From NCBI GenBank assembly GCA_021234155.1, contig JAJEKV010000079.1, positions 1,676,789 to 1,740,788 on the forward strand: a stretch of DNA of 64,000 nucleotides, read 5' to 3'. Origin of the DNA: Isoetes taiwanensis. Its lineage: Eukaryota; Streptophyta; Lycopodiopsida; Isoetales; Isoetaceae. The notes under the pieces are model-generated. The model saw only the letters and a program-made list of their open reading frames with translations. It was not told the DNA's origin and did not search any database. Of this stretch, positions 1 through 12,645 are shown one piece after another (position 1 is the stretch's first letter; every line of letters starts with the position of its first letter). The position numbers were made by a program, and so were the translations under genes.

Positions 1-263
1 CACGGGGATCCGCCAAGAAGAAGATAGAGATTCTCTATGATCTTGCGAGTATTGCCAAGATGACTTCATCGACTTCACCACACCGTTGTTGCAACCCGCG
101 ACAAGTAGAGAACCTATTGGCATATCAGGGTTGAAGAGCAGAGCCCGCTGAGACTCTTTTGTCACTTCGCCAGCTTCTTGTTAAGTGACACACCCCAAAT
201 CCTCCTAAGAGCATTTTTATACCAGACACGCCTACTTTTTTCGACCCGCCTTTGCAAATCACC

Positions 264-2812
264 ATGGGAGAGGTGGATCAAGACGAGGAAGACCTTTGGG
301 ACACCAAGGTCAGCCTTAAGGATGACAAGGAAGAGGAAGAGAGGAGAAGCTTCCCATCAACTTGAGAAAGAAGCTTGAGACCTCCACCCACCCTCGTGTT
401 AGGACAATGGGGAACCATGTGGCCCGATTCTTTCTCTCGGCCCGCCAAGGAGAGGTGCTATTTTTCTCCAAGAACCTAGGGCCTTCCTCCAAGCTTCTTG
501 GTGGGCGCCCGAGCCATATCCACTTCAGCGGCCATAAGAAGATTGACTATCACGCCACCACCATTACTTTGGTCCGCCGGATTTGGCTATAGCAAGATTG
601 GGGACGTGGCGGGCCGCGCTAACATGCACCTCCTTGTGGCGGCACCTTTGGCTACTTGCTTGCCACCGAGGCGCAGCCGAGTCATCCCCTCTCGCTAGCC
701 CCAGCCCCCACTTTGATGCGCTACCATCCACCTCCTCACCAATGGATCTAAGACGAGGGACCCAGCTCCTAGATGATTGTATTATGTATTTTGCATTTTG
801 AAATAGTCAGTAAAATTTTCATTGGCAATGTCTTAACCCATGGTTATCACTGTGATGTGTTATCCTTTATGATTACCGCCTATTGTATCAATCAATACGT
901 AATGCCAATATAATTTTGAATGGGTCTCTTCCATGATGCGTCATTATATCTCTTTGGAATTCTTTGGTACTATATACTTATTCCGCCGCTTTGCGTAAGA
1001 AACACTAGAGGAGTAATAAGAGAGGATCACATACCGATATTGAGGGATGACCAAGGACCTCCCCGAACAAGATTACGGCCAAAGGTATGGAGAGTATCCG
1101 AGCGAAAAGTGGAGATGAGATGGCGAATCGCAGAGCCGTAAGAACCATATGATCCCACAAGGGATGGCGATAGTTACCCTCCTCCCGAACCGCCTTTGAT
1201 GATCCGAAATGGACCCTTTGCCGCACATGGGACTACCGGAATATGTCCGACATGAAGCTTTCGAGGATGCCAATGACCACCTCCGCAAATCTTCCACGCA
1301 CTAAGGAGGCTTTTTCAATCTCCTCATTATTAGCCCCACTTGGGATTATCAATCCGCTATCATCCAGTGCTTGGGCACGCTATAAGCTCGCTCGAGCCGT
1401 ATGCGTGAGAGTGTGCGCTATTCCGTCATGTATCCCTTTGCAAACCCCCTAAGCCGGATCCTCTAGTTTGTGTTCCTATGTTTCAAGATGGCTAAGGAAA
1501 TGGCCTCAGATCGTGTCCACTTATGTATTATATAACTATAAGTTTATAACTACTTCCAAGATGAACTTCTTTAATGTAACCGCTTTCATTGTAATTAAAA
1601 TCTTCCGGTCCTCGTCGTTCACTTTGTTTTCTCGACACTACCTAAAATGACCTTGTTGTGACACTTATCACATCGTACTTTTTCTTACATCATCTTATGT
1701 TTAATATAGACGGCACGCAATGCCGCCCGCGCATACCCTCAAACGCCAAATGGTTAACACCAACAAGAATTGATGTTAATGAAAAAGACAAATTTTAGGC
1801 GAAGTTACGTGCCTATGTGTTGCATGCTAACCCACCACAAAGATGTACAAGAAGACGGACCGGAAGCTACCCTACTCGCAACCTAGTCCACCTACACAGC
1901 AGCCGCCCCCCACCACAAACCAGCCCCGCACTGCTGAAAGAGGCCCCCGGCCAAAACGCCGCGACGAGTTCTCTAGAGACAAGGTTACCTCCTCAAAGTC
2001 CGCCACTTCGTCATCCAATCGTCCGTATCATCCGGTGGCCATGCAAAGCCGAGATAAGGAGTACCGCAAGACGGTTGATACAAACCTATAACTAGTATAT
2101 GGAAGAATAGAAATTGGCCCGCTTTTGATGGGAAATCTAGAGGGATTGAATGCCAATCCCCGTTGGACGAAAATGAAGGAGTTTGGTCGAGGTCCTATGG
2201 CATGACGCAGAAGGATACAGAAAGGTTGCCACCACAAACCTTACCGAGCTGCCCGTGATTTGGTGGAGGGGCTATGCCGAGCCAAACATCCGACAAGAGT
2301 AGATGCAACTTCAGAAAGTTTGCCAAGGCCTTCAAAGCGCATTATGTGCCCCGCACATAAATGCCAACAGATCCGTGACTTTCTACTGTTTGGAGCAGAA
2401 GAGTATGTCCGCATGTGCCACACGAATGAGTTTATGCCGAGGCTATATGTACCCGGGATGAATGAAAAAGGGCAAAACGGAAGGCTATATTGAGGGGTTG
2501 GCACCATCGATCAAACGGATGGTTAAGGCCATAGACCCTCAAATCGCTTGCATAGGTTTAGGCTAAAGCATTGAGCCCTCGAGGAGGACACACCAAGGAA
2601 TCAGATCCGCGCCCGCCTTACTTGCAACCACGCCTCCGTCCACACCTTACAAACCCCGCCACCAAGTCCGGGCTCTCGCCATAACTCTTATGGTCGCCGA
2701 AAAAAGAAAGTCACCTTCAAAGACGCCTCGATAAATCGAATAATGTCGGCAAGGAAGTTCGAACCTTTACGCCTATTCCTAAAGAGGCTCGAGAACAAAT
2801 CGCCGAGATAAA
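264..2812 (+). pseudogene. gag remnant of the chromovirus
   Basis: No long frame survives. An acidic stretch begins at the ATG at 264 and stops after about 35 codons. Around 1180-1500 a Pro-rich, Gly-rich gag-like text continues across several stops. Between 2090 and 2700 short pieces in two frames resemble a retrotransposon gag capsid, with segments reading like FAKAFKAHYVP and SIKRMVKAIDPQ. It precedes the zinc knuckle directly, as expected for gag. The many short interruptions indicate long decay. The left boundary is uncertain. Confidence 0.6.
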
Positions 2813-4540
2813 ACATGCTACAGGTGTATGCGACCCGGCCACTTTATGCAAAATTGTCCCTACGTCACGCAGACTGCCCAGCTGGCCATGGCCGACCTTG
2901 ATTGGGATGATCTTGAGTCCACACCACATGTCGAGGACGAGGCTCCCGAGTACATTCACAGTGCGTCTCATATTCTTGCAGCCATTGAAACTGGCAACAC
3001 TGAAAGTCAGCCTTCCGTTATTTCCACCATCGGCCAAGTAGACAGTAAGCCTTTCATAATTTTGATGGATACGGGTAGTACACATAATTTTGCTTTTCCT
3101 AGAATGGCCCAAGTATTGCAGCTTGAAACATTGAGATCCCGACCAAAGCCAGTCACGCTCGCCAGTGGTAAGATCAGGCACACCCATGGCCGTCGCATTA
3201 ACCTTAAGATGGAGTTGCCAGGTGCACCAGTTGCCTTGGGTGCCGAGTTAATGGACATTGGCAAATATGATCTTATTGTTGGTATGGAATTTTTGGCATC
3301 TGCAAAGGCCAATATAGACTGCGAGAAACGTGAGGTTACCTTCAACGCCGCCAATGGAGCCCGCGTGACTATAAAAGGTGATCCATTCAACCCTATTATG
3401 CAGTCTATGTCCATCAGACAGTTAGATAAAGCTATACGCCAGGAAAAGCTCCTCTGCGTCATTAGACTTGCCTCCATTGAGTCAGATGCTAAACAGAAGT
3501 GGGTAATCGATACCTTGCCAGAGGGGATTGCTAACCTTCTCCGAGAATTTAGTGATCTTTTTCCAGATGAGATCCGGAAGCTTCCTCCTTTTAGAGGGGT
3601 AGAATGCGAGATAGCTTTGGAACCAGGTACTAAGCCTACCAGTAAGGCCCCGTACCGAATGAGTCCTCCAGAGTTGGCAGAGCTTAAGAAGCAACTTCAG
3701 GAGTTACTAAACCTAGGTTTCATTCGACCTAGTGTTTCGCCTTTTGGCGCCCCTATCCTTTTTGTTAAGAAAAAGGATGGCTCCTTGAGGATGTGTATTG
3801 ATTATAGGCAGCTCAATAAGCATACCATCAAGAATCGCTATGCTTTGCCTAGGGCAGATGATCTAATGGACCAGTTGCAAAAGGCCAAATATTTCTCAAA
3901 GATTGATTTACGCTCCGGATACCATCAGATAAGGATAAAGGAGGAGGATATCCATAAGTCTGCTTTTCGCACTAGATATGGGCATTATGAGTTTACCGTT
4001 ATGCCTTTTGGATTAACTAATGCCCCTGCAACTTTCATGCGGTTGATGAATGACGTCTTTCGCCAATATTTGGATGATTTTGTTGTTATTTTCTTCGACG
4101 ACATTCTCATCTATAGTAAAACTTTGAAGGAGCATGAGCAACATCTTAGGTTGGCTCTACAAAAGTTAAGGCGTCACCAACTCTTTGCCAAGTTCTCTAA
4201 GTGCAAGTTTGCCACTCCCAAGGTGGATTATTTGGGACATATCATTTCAGCAGAGGGAATTGCTACAGATCCAGCAAAAATAGAAGCAGTAAGGGATTGG
4301 CCTATTCCGGGTAATGTTTCGGAAGTCCGAAGTTTCTTGGGACTAGCGGGATATTACCGGAAATTTGTTAAGGATTTTGCAACAATTGCCGCACCTCTTA
4401 CTGATCTCACAAAGCACGAGAAGGTGAAGGATTGGATGGAACATTGGAAAGCAAAAGTCCAGATGAGTTTTCAGCTTAAGGATGCTTTAACGCGTCGCAC
4501 CCAGTCCTTACATTGCCCGATCCCGAAAAGGATAAGCTAG
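2813..4540 (+). pseudogene. Chromovirus zinc knuckle, protease and reverse transcriptase (pol, 5' part)
   Basis: A CX2CX4HX4C zinc knuckle is encoded at 2816-2857, just upstream of the first ATG at 2828, so the true frame runs in from gag. The aspartic protease follows with the active-site motif DTGSTHNF near 3068. The RT spans roughly 3640-4140 with [38 protein letters not shown] and the catalytic box [10 protein letters not shown]. The usual box in this family is F/Y-x-DD. A thumb/connection segment ([13 protein letters not shown]) follows to about 4370. The frame ends at 4540 at the start of RNase H through a frameshift. The enzyme would copy element RNA in cytoplasmic particles. This piece is the best preserved in the element. 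Confidence 0.92.
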
Positions 4541-4884
4541 TGGCAATGGATGCTAGTAAGATTGCTACCGTGGAGTCCTCATGCGTGAGGGAGGGTTATT
4601 GCCTATGATTCAAAGAAAAAATGAACGAAAACAGAACAAATGATACCCTACCCATGATCGTGAATTGTTAGCAGTTGTTCGTGCTCATGGATATGGAGAC
4701 ACTACCTTCTTGGTAGAAAATTTCAGCTAGATACCCATCATCCAAAGTCTCCGCTATTTATCCACCCACCAAATCTCAATCTCCTCACGAGAAGATGGAT
4801 GGAATTTCTCGAGGAATATGACTTTGAGATTATGTATAAGCCCAGGAAGCACAATGTGGTTGCGATGCGTTATCACGCCATCCT
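4541..4884 (+). pseudogene. Chromovirus RNase H remnant
   Basis: Translation across several frame changes gives the familiar order of a gypsy RNase H: a VAMDASK segment near 4545 carrying the first catalytic Asp, a piece corresponding to the ELLAVVRA helix near 4665, a DTHHP-like piece near 4730, and a YKPRKHNVV segment near 4835 where the family has KPGKxNVVADALSR. At least three indels and several stops break it. It joins the RT frame upstream and the integrase downstream. Confidence 0.75.
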
Positions 4885-5730
4885 TTGGTAACCCGAACCC
4901 ATTGTAATGCAATTTCTACACTCACCAGTGAGTTTGGGAAACAGATAGAACAGACCTTGGCCACGGATCCCGAGTTCTGTGAAGTTTGGGGTAGCTTGAG
5001 TAAGGAGGCACGCACAGATAAAGAACGCGAAGCTTTCCGTTCGTATAAGAAAGAAGGCAACTTGCTATATTACAAGGATAAGTTGTGTGTACCTGAGACC
5101 TCCGGAGTACGTAAGCTGATCCTCCCTGACACCCACAACAGCCCTATAGCTGGACATGCGAGTTTTATGAAGACCTACTTTAAGATCCGCTCCAGTTATT
5201 TCTGGCCTTCGATGAAAAAGGATATTGCTAGATACATTAAGCAGTGTCAGGTATGTCAACAAACCAAGGCTGAACAATTAAGAGTTCCAGGAGAGTTGCA
5301 ACCTCTGGATGTGCCCAACGCCAAGTGGGAAGTCATCACCATGGATTTCATTGTGGGCCTTCCACGCATCTCCGGGATATGATGCGTTAATGGTGGTAGT
5401 CGACAAATTATCGAAAATGGCTCATTTCTTGCCATGTCGTACCACCGATACCACCTTCGATACCGCTCTACTATTTGCCAAGGAGATCTTCAGATTACAC
5501 GGAATGCCACGGGTTATCGTATCCGACAGGGATCCCAAATTTGTAAGTGCATTCTGGAAAGATTTCTTTGCCACCATACAGACCAAGCTTGCTATGAGTA
5601 CGCATATCATCCTCAAAACGATGGTCGACAGAACGCACTCAATCGCATTATAGAGGATATGCCGTGGGTTATGTGTGGAGTAAGCAATCACAATTGGGTT
5701 GACTATATTTATCCGGGTTGAGTTCGCCAC
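4885..5730 (+). pseudogene. Chromovirus integrase remnant
   Basis: The N-terminal HHCC zinc-binding domain is intact at about 5110-5270 (H near HNSPIAGH, then CQVCQ). The catalytic core starts at WEVITMDFIVGLP near 5328 with the first Asp; the frame shifts near 5375 and continues as DALMVVVDKLSKMAHFLPC. The second Asp lies in VSDRDPKF near 5530. Another shift occurs near 5600. The segment AYHPQNDGRQNALNR then falls where the family normally has DGQTE, and Asn stands at the position of the catalytic Glu. The enzyme is inactive from frameshifts alone. Confidence 0.85.
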
Positions 5731-5955
5731 AACAAAGATGAAGCGCAGAATCTTCCAAGATGTCTCCCTTTATGATAAATTATGGTTATCAATGTCTTAC
5801 TCCGCATTATGGCATAACCCCGCTTCTAAAGTGGAGGTTTCTCAACAACTCCTCTTGGAGATGCAAGCTAGTCGAAGAAGTTCGTGGTTATTTATTAGTC
5901 GCGACGAGTCGCCGAAGAGTGTAGCCGATAAGCAATGTAACCCCACACGCTTTCC

Positions 5956-6465
5956 GTGGGTGAATCAGTTTGGCTTAAGATTAAGGTGAAACAAGCCAAG
6001 CTTAAGATTGGCAACCGCAAAAAGTTGGCACCCGGATGGGCCGGACCGCTCAAAATTACCGAAATGTTGGAGAGAGCGTGCATATCGCTTGGAATTGCCG
6101 CCCGCTTGAAGATCCACAAGGTCTTTCACGTGAGTCTTCTCAAACAACACACCCCGATCCGTAGGGAGGTTTTGGATACCCCAACCCTCCTAGAAATGAC
6201 AGAGGAGCAGTTGGAAATACTGCCTGAAGCTCTTCTTGATCGTGCTTATAGACAAACCAGAAGGACTCAAATGTTGCAATACTTGGTTAAGTGGAAGCAC
6301 TTACCAGTTGAGGATGCTACTTGGGTGATGAAGATAGACCTTGACAAGCACTATCCGGACTTCATGCGGGAATCTCAAGGCCGCACCATCAACGATGCTA
6401 TCAACCCCGCACCCGGCGGTAAGCTTGGAAGCTTGATTGCCAAGAGTAGCGCTCTAGAGGGGTAG
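5956..6465 (+). pseudogene. Chromovirus integrase C-terminus with chromodomain
   Basis: This 169-codon frame covers the integrase C-terminal tail (GPLKITEML, then IHKVFHVSLLKQH near 6110-6150, a standard gypsy landmark) and a chromodomain at about 6275-6365 (LQYLVKWKHLPVEDATW). Chromodomains of this class bind modified histone tails or heterochromatin proteins and guide integration. The frame ends at a natural-looking TAG at 6463. It is separated from the catalytic core by a decayed stretch (5731-5955), so it could not be made as part of a full integrase. A similar chromodomain scrap occurs at 51675. Confidence 0.88.
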
Positions 6466-7031
6466 ATGCATCGTAGATAATAATCGTTACCAATGATGAG
6501 ATCACCTTTGTGTTCTCTAGGACGTGGTGTACCGTCAATGTTGACCTGACCACGACTTGCTACGAGAGCATATAGGTGATAGACTGCATTCATCTCGGCT
6601 ACAATGGGAACTTGACCATTCCCTATGCTGCAATGAACTGCAAACCATAGACATGATAGGTCCCCTGGTAGATAGAGTTTATTTTTTTTATTTATAAGGG
6701 GGTGGTCCCTTCAACCACAATCTAATTATATATACTGATATACTGACATGTGCAGGCCAGTGAGCAGTACGTGACCTGCAGATGTTAGAGGGTTGCTGAT
6801 GGCCCGAACTCTTCAGTTTTATTTTGTCTACGCGTCTTGTTTTGTTGTTACTCTGATGTTAATATTGGACCTCGGTCCTTGAACTCATCATGTGAACTGC
6901 ACTTCGGTGCTTAAACTGTTTTAAACTTTCAAGTTTTAATATATACTTTCTGAAATAAGGATTTTCCTTCCATCATAATGCCATTTACTACAATTATCTC
7001 TAACCCCAATGCTGAGGACATCATTATTTCT

Positions 7032-7044
7032 AAGGAGGGGAGAA
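7032..7044 (+). other. Polypurine tract of the chromovirus
   Basis: The purine run aaggaggggagaa directly precedes TGTGACGTTCC, the 5' end of an LTR. This is the plus-strand priming site of Ty3/gypsy elements and fixes the internal/3' LTR boundary between 7044 and 7045. It lies about 570 bp after the pol stop. Confidence 0.85.
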
Positions 7045-8500
7045 TGTGACGTTCCAAGTATTTATACGGCATATGTATAAATATATTGACACGTCACCCA
7101 GTATAGATACGCCACCATGGGGTATGGTAACCTAGGGGGTTGACCTAAAAGGGATTAAATTAGCTATGCTAATTTAATTATTAAGGATAATAACCTATAA
7201 TTAAGGAACTAATATTTAAAAGGGATAATTAGGCTAATTAGGGTTTGGGAAGGTGCCACTTGGCCAAAATCGATTGGCTAGCATGGTGATGCTACTTTGG
7301 TCCATTAAGGCGGATCACCACCTCCCATATCAGCCACAATTCACCTTGAGCAGTTGAGCGCCACCCTTGTGACCAGAGCTGAGCGCCACCTTGAGCAGTT
7401 GAGCGCCTACCTTGTGATTGAGCTGAGCACCACCTTGCCCAAGTACTTGCACCTGTGTGATCAGAGCTGAGCATCGAGTTTCAGAAGGATGGAGGCACCA
7501 AACGATAACGGGTCGAGCAGGAATACAGGTGGGTGGTTAGTATAGGCTGATATTCTAGGGTAGCGCCCTTTTGGGCACTTGTTGTGTTGTTTTGTCTGTC
7601 CTTTCTGTGTTTTTATTCGTAGGAACTAACCCTTGGTTGTAAAGGAAAGTTCTCTTTATATTTTGATTCTGGTTTTGCTCTCAAAGGATGGATTGATAGC
7701 TCTTTGCTTAGTTAGCACTCCCGAGATGGGGGATTACGGGAGGGTAGAGACCTCTGAGGCCATATATTGTAGTATGCTCCTAGATAAAGCCCAGTTTTAT
7801 CCCAATAATGCGGCCTGTGTACAAGAGACCATCGGGTCGTAGATGCTATGGTCCGCTTAGCACCGAGAAGGGACACAAGGTGAATTGGGGGTGGGGTCTT
7901 GCACGAACATAAAAGGCTCCTGAGACTCCTACAGTGGGCTAGGCCTGATAGTCGGTCACGTAGAGGGCCGGGTATGGGTCTGACACTCCCTGGGTGTAGA
8001 GGTGTGACCCGTATGGGGCACCTTGCACTTTGAGTAGATTTAGGTGAGTAAGTCGGCACGAATGCGGGGGTCGCCGATGCAAAGACGTATTCTCTAGCTC
8101 ACCCATGGAACCACTGGGATCCCGAAGGGGACGCTTCCCCGACCTCCTCATCGGACCGGGCGCCATGAACCCCGAGTAGGCTCGGTAGGGTGATACCGAG
8201 CCCGCAGATCTCCGGAAGGCTATAGCGAAGCCATAGCGCGACTCGACCCATCCGCAAAAGTGTGCATAGGAGGGGCGATGGAGTGGACAACCCTAGCCAA
8301 TGTTCTATGCCCAACAACGCCATGTTATACCTCTGTCTGGCGATCTCTTGAGGCCTAGCCGCCACGATCCTCACCGAGAGTCTGAGCTGTGGTAGAACCA
8401 TGGGTTTGGGGTGTTTTCTTAGGTTTAGATGCATATTCTTTGCCGCTGGTACTTGATGGATGCGCCACCCTTCGGGTGGTTATTTATATATATTTTATGC
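7045..8500 (+). repeat. Chromovirus 3' LTR (start certain, end not located)
   Basis: The LTR begins with TGTGACG at 7045. Its 3' end could not be fixed because the partner LTR is outside the window; 8500 is a rough limit before the LINE at 8702. It contains a short tandem repeat at about 7342-7440 built on gagcagttgagcgcc, which alternates with gagctgagc pieces. No protein is encoded. Short open frames inside are chance frames. Confidence 0.5.
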
Positions 8501-8701
8501 CGTGTGCTAACCCTTGTATTCACGCTCACTTAACGTAGGAGCCCATTGAAGGCGTAATGAATGACCCCTCCGGTGTCCTTCACTTGAGCATCTTATCATA
8601 GATGGCCCGAAAGTTAGACGGAGGGTTCCCGCCGCGGGCTAATTGGTCGCCATGGGAGGGAAAGTCCTCGGTGATGTATACGTCCCAGGGCCGTGATATG
8701 T

Positions 8702-10190
8702 TCAGTGGGAGCTACACAAAGTGAGAGTCATCTTTACCAAGGAGGAGCCCAAATGAACTTTGAGATCGTGGACTGGCTTTGCGCATCGAAGTCCAATATT
8801 CCAAGGCCACGAGCAGCCTTTAGGCTTGATGCACTTAGCCCGTGATACCTTTAACAACAAAGACCTTCTCGAGGTACCACCCCATATGAAATTCCTGACA
8901 ATACACACGATCTCATTCATCTTACATTGAGGAGCCAGTAAGACAGATGCCATATAGACATGGATGTTGCTGAGGATGGATCTTGCAGCTATAATCCTAC
9001 CAGGCAAAGATAACTTAGCCACCTTCCACCAGAACAGATGTTTCTCAAGACCTTTAATGATCTCATCCCAAGCACATGAGGCAGAAACATGCACCCCCAT
9101 AGGAATGCCCAAAAGCTTTGTGGGCTGACCATGAGGAAGCACCGTCCAGGGGTAGTCAAGAATACAAGACCGAACAGCACTATCCAGTGTCCATAGAGCA
9201 GTGCACTTTCTTCAACCTACAAGAACTCCAGAAGCCAAGGAGAAAGTATCTAGGAGCAGCTTAGCATTATGGAGGTTTTCATCATTGGCCATAAGAAAAA
9301 GGAAAGTGTCATCAGCATACTGATTACACACCTCCTGAGAACCATCCAAAGATGGATGCATTCCCCGATGACACCTTCTCGAAGCCGCAACATCAAAGAG
9401 TTGAGATCTGCGGAAGATAGTGAAGAGCAAGGGGCCAAAGGACAACCCCGGTTTGATCCCCCCACCAACAAAAAACATTTGGGATGGCTCACCTTGAAAA
9501 GCACCAGAGACCGCTACCACACATGAAGATTTATAATATCATGGGTGAATGCCTCTCCAAATCCCAAAGCAAGAAGGCATTTCTCCAAGAATACCCAATC
9601 CACACTGTCATAGGCTTTAGTAAAGTCTAGTTTGAGGAACACTACTTGATGACCCCCCGCAAGGCCCAATACATGCCCATGATGCAGCTGCAACATTGTT
9701 CAAGATGCATCGGCCCGTGGAGAAAGCCACGACTGTGGTAGAAGAAATTGACTTCGGCTAAGATGTTACTGCACCTTGTCAGCCGGGGCTTTTAGCAAAT
9801 ATTTTGTAGACAAATGAGAGCAAAGTGATAGGACGCCAAATGAAAATGGATCTAGGCTCTTTGCACTTTGGAATGAGAGAGATGCATCCAAAGTTGAGGA
9901 TCTTATCTAAGCTTTGAGAACGCTGAAAAGTCACAAAAAAAAGATAGACATCATTGTTGAGCCAAGGCCGCCAAGCTTGAAAGAACTCAATAGGAAGTCG
10001 TCAAGACCGAGGACACTTATCATGCTTCAAATGAAACATAGCCTCCTTCAAGTCCTCTCTTGTGATATTCGATTCAATTAATCTCCTTTTCTCAGCGGAA
10101 ATAATTGGACGTACCTTAGACAACACAACAGTCTGCATATCCTCCTGGAATGGCATGGGGTTCTGAGCAAAGAAGGAAGCTTGCTTCACT
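8702..10190 (-). pseudogene. L1-like LINE ORF2 (reverse transcriptase) relic
   Basis: Read on the minus strand, RT motifs of a plant L1-type non-LTR element appear in the right order: REDLKEAMFHLKHDKCP near 10045; IPKCKEPRSI near 9875; KLDFTKAYDSVDWVFLEK near 9610 (family form DxxKAFDxVxW); a segment GIKPGLSFGPLLF near 9445 in place of RQGCPLSPLLF; and YADDTFLFL near 9320 with both catalytic Asp residues. After these comes the L1 connection segment TKLLGIPMGVH near 9120 and WWKVAKLSLPGRI near 9020. The pieces lie in different frames with stops between, so it is dead. No endonuclease domain was found. It probably inserted near the LTR of the chromovirus. Confidence 0.87.
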
Positions 10191-11155
10191 TATATTAGAG
10201 ATCTTAATCATACAGAGTTTATGAACTTCTACAGTCCATTCTATTCTCAATTCTAAAAAATGCTGTTGACTCATGGAAGTGCTTTCCCTTCCTTTAAATT
10301 ATGACTCGCTAAAGGTTAAGCTCTCACCATATCCTTGGGCATAAACTAAGAACTAAATAACGGTTTGTTTTTTTAACTCGTTGCTTAGATTGGTTAAAAC
10401 CTCATTTCAATCTAACAGCTAGTCGACCCCTTCTTTGACCATACCTTAACATCTAAAATATTTTGAGGACATTATTTTCAAGTTTAAAAAATTTCCAGCA
10501 TTTTTTGTGCCCTTCAATAATTTCCAGATCATTAAAAAAAAAAACCTATTAGATAGCTATCCTTTTCAATTGTCCCATGTGGTAATCTTCATTGAAACAA
10601 AATTATGCCATAGGTTGTCACTGGAGTGCATCTCATACAATGTTAAACAATTGTAAACAATGTTAAATCATACATATTTTTTCAATTTGTCATATAACAT
10701 AGATTGTAAATGCTGAACAATCTTTTATTTCAAAGCTTGAGACTTCGACTTCATGCGAGCAGATTCTCATATGCCTTAGATTCTGACATATAGCGTCAAT
10801 GTCTCATTTGTAGGCTAGTCCAAAAGGGCATCTATGGTTTTAGAAACATATGCCTGTTGCATTAGGAACATCCTAGTGGATACCTGCTTGTGCTCAATTT
10901 GATGTGCTTCAGGAAAGAATTCAAATACAAGGCCTATCTAACATAGCAAAGAAAGCAAAAATCTGCTCTTTCTTCTCGTGAAAAAGGTTCCAGTAAAGAA
11001 TCCAAAAACAACGACTTGCGTTCTTGATAGTGATGGGCAGTGACATTAGAGATACAAAATGTTGCACTTTCATAAAATGTGGATTGACTACCACGGTTCC
11101 CCTAGATAGTCACTGCAAATTCTCAATAGAGCACTATATTATACAGGGTGTCAGT
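10191..11155. other. Non-coding stretch
   Basis: AT-rich sequence between the LINE relic and the duplicated block. I see no gene, RNA gene or element terminus in it. Confidence 0.5.
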
Positions 11156-12375
11156 GCCCAACATCAAAGGAAAGGGGAATGTTTTGGTCCCTTCAAGGAA
11201 AGGGGAATGTTTTGGTCTTCAAATTCCAATAAATCCTTCTTCAGCCATATGCTGGTAAAAAAGAAGAGTGACAGCCATACGCTGGTGAACTTAAGAGACA
11301 TATCTTTGTGTTGACAAATTAAAGGCCATGTCTGTGTATTTTCCATATAAAGGCCGACAACAAAGAAATTATTATTCACGCCTGTTCATTAGATAAAACT
11401 TTTATTTATGTCATTTAAAAGAGTATCCGCAGCAGTTCCATTAATGTTTCTGGTCAGGAATAAACAAATGTCTTCAATAAATGAATAAGTCAGATATATC
11501 AAATTTAATTGCAGCTCGAGAAATTGTGGCCAAAGGATTTCATGCACAAGAAATTACTTCATTAAGATAACAACCCCAAAGAAAAAAATTGTTCTTACTT
11601 TTGGTAAGCTTTCAACAAAAGCAGGTTGTTATAAGGTCAAGATCTGCAAACAAATAATATGCATCATTATAACTTCAAAAACAACCCAAGAATTGATTTT
11701 GTGCCAATCAGAACTAAAGGTAATAATTTATGACACAATTTTGCCGCGGAACTCCTACCATCATGCCTAACATCAAAGGAAAGGTGAATGTTTTGGTCCC
11801 TTCAAGGAAAGCGGAATGTTTTCGTCTTCAAGTTCCCATAATTAATGTAAAAGAGTGACAGCCATATGCTGGTGAACTTAAAAGACATATCTTTGTGTTG
11901 ACAAATTAAAAAGCCATAGTCTGTGTATTTGCCATATAAAGGCTAGCAGCAGAGAAATTATCGTTCAGGCCTGTTCATCATATAAAACTTTTAATTATGT
12001 CATTCAAAGGAGTATCTGCAGCAGTTCCATTTCTGCTCAGGAATAAGCAAATGTTTTCAACAAATGAATAAGGCAGATATATCGAATTTAATTGCAGCTC
12101 GAGAAATTGTGGCCAAAGGATTTCATGCACAAGAAAAAAGGTTTCTGTCTCTAAAGCCAGTGGTTAGAAACAATTTGAAGAACATCTACTTCACTAAGAT
12201 AACAACCCCAAAGAAAAAAATAGTTCTTACTTTTGGTAAGCTTTCAACAATAGCAGGTCGTTGTAAGGTCAAGATCTGCAAACAAAGAATATGCATCGTT
12301 ATAACTTCAAAAACAAACCAAGAATTGTTCTTGTGCCAATCGGAACTAAAGGTAATAATTTATGACCAATGCAGA
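11156..12375. repeat. Direct duplication of ~600 bp
   Basis: The stretch from about 11156 to 11755 recurs from about 11765 to 12375. Landmarks found in both copies in the same order are: gaatgttttggtcccttcaa; acagccatatgctggtgaac; an unusual aatgaataag block; gcagctcgagaaattgtggc; and a stretch ending in aaggtaataatttatgac. The second copy has small insertions (for example near 12135-12190) and point changes. It encodes nothing recognised. The right edge overlaps a shorter tandem repeat. Confidence 0.85.
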
Positions 12376-12645
12376 ACTCCTACCATTTGCTAGAATCGTG
12401 CCTTAACCACCTGATCTTTTGTGGTTTTAAAAGAAATACCAACAGTTCCTCTGATTCTAGAGATGGAGTAGAAGTCTTTGGATGTTCAAATGGAGCTGGA
12501 ACTTAATGTAATATCTATGCCAAAATTTTGCCGTAGAACTCCTACCACCGTTAGAATCGTAGCCTTAACCACCTTAGCTTTTGTGGTTTTAAAAGAAATA
12601 CAAATAGTTCATATGATTCTAGAGATGGAGCAGAAGCGAACCGAA
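12364..12645. repeat. Tandem repeat, ~165-bp period
   Basis: A block containing gaactcctacca, then ccttaaccacc, then ttttgtggttttaaaagaaa, then attctagagatggag appears at about 12372-12472 and again at about 12536-12635. It directly follows the ~600-bp duplication, so the area has been duplicated more than once. Confidence 0.8.

Larger units (their letters stand above)
1..7044 (+). mobile_element. Ty3/gypsy chromovirus, decayed internal region
   Basis: The internal part of one plus-strand LTR retrotransposon runs from the window edge to a polypurine tract at 7032-7044. Recognisable in order are gag fragments, a CCHC zinc knuckle, an aspartic protease, reverse transcriptase, RNase H, integrase and a C-terminal chromodomain. 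PR-RT-RH-IN order plus the chromodomain defines the chromovirus branch of Ty3/gypsy. No 5' LTR or primer-binding site is visible, so the 5' end lies to the left of the window or is lost. Stops and frameshifts are spread through gag, RNase H and integrase, while PR-RT remains open for 570 codons. The copy is not autonomous. Confidence 0.9.

Noticed and set aside
7045-8500. Short ORFs such as 7292-7474 and 7712-8434
   Set aside because: They lie within the presumed LTR and do not resemble any protein.
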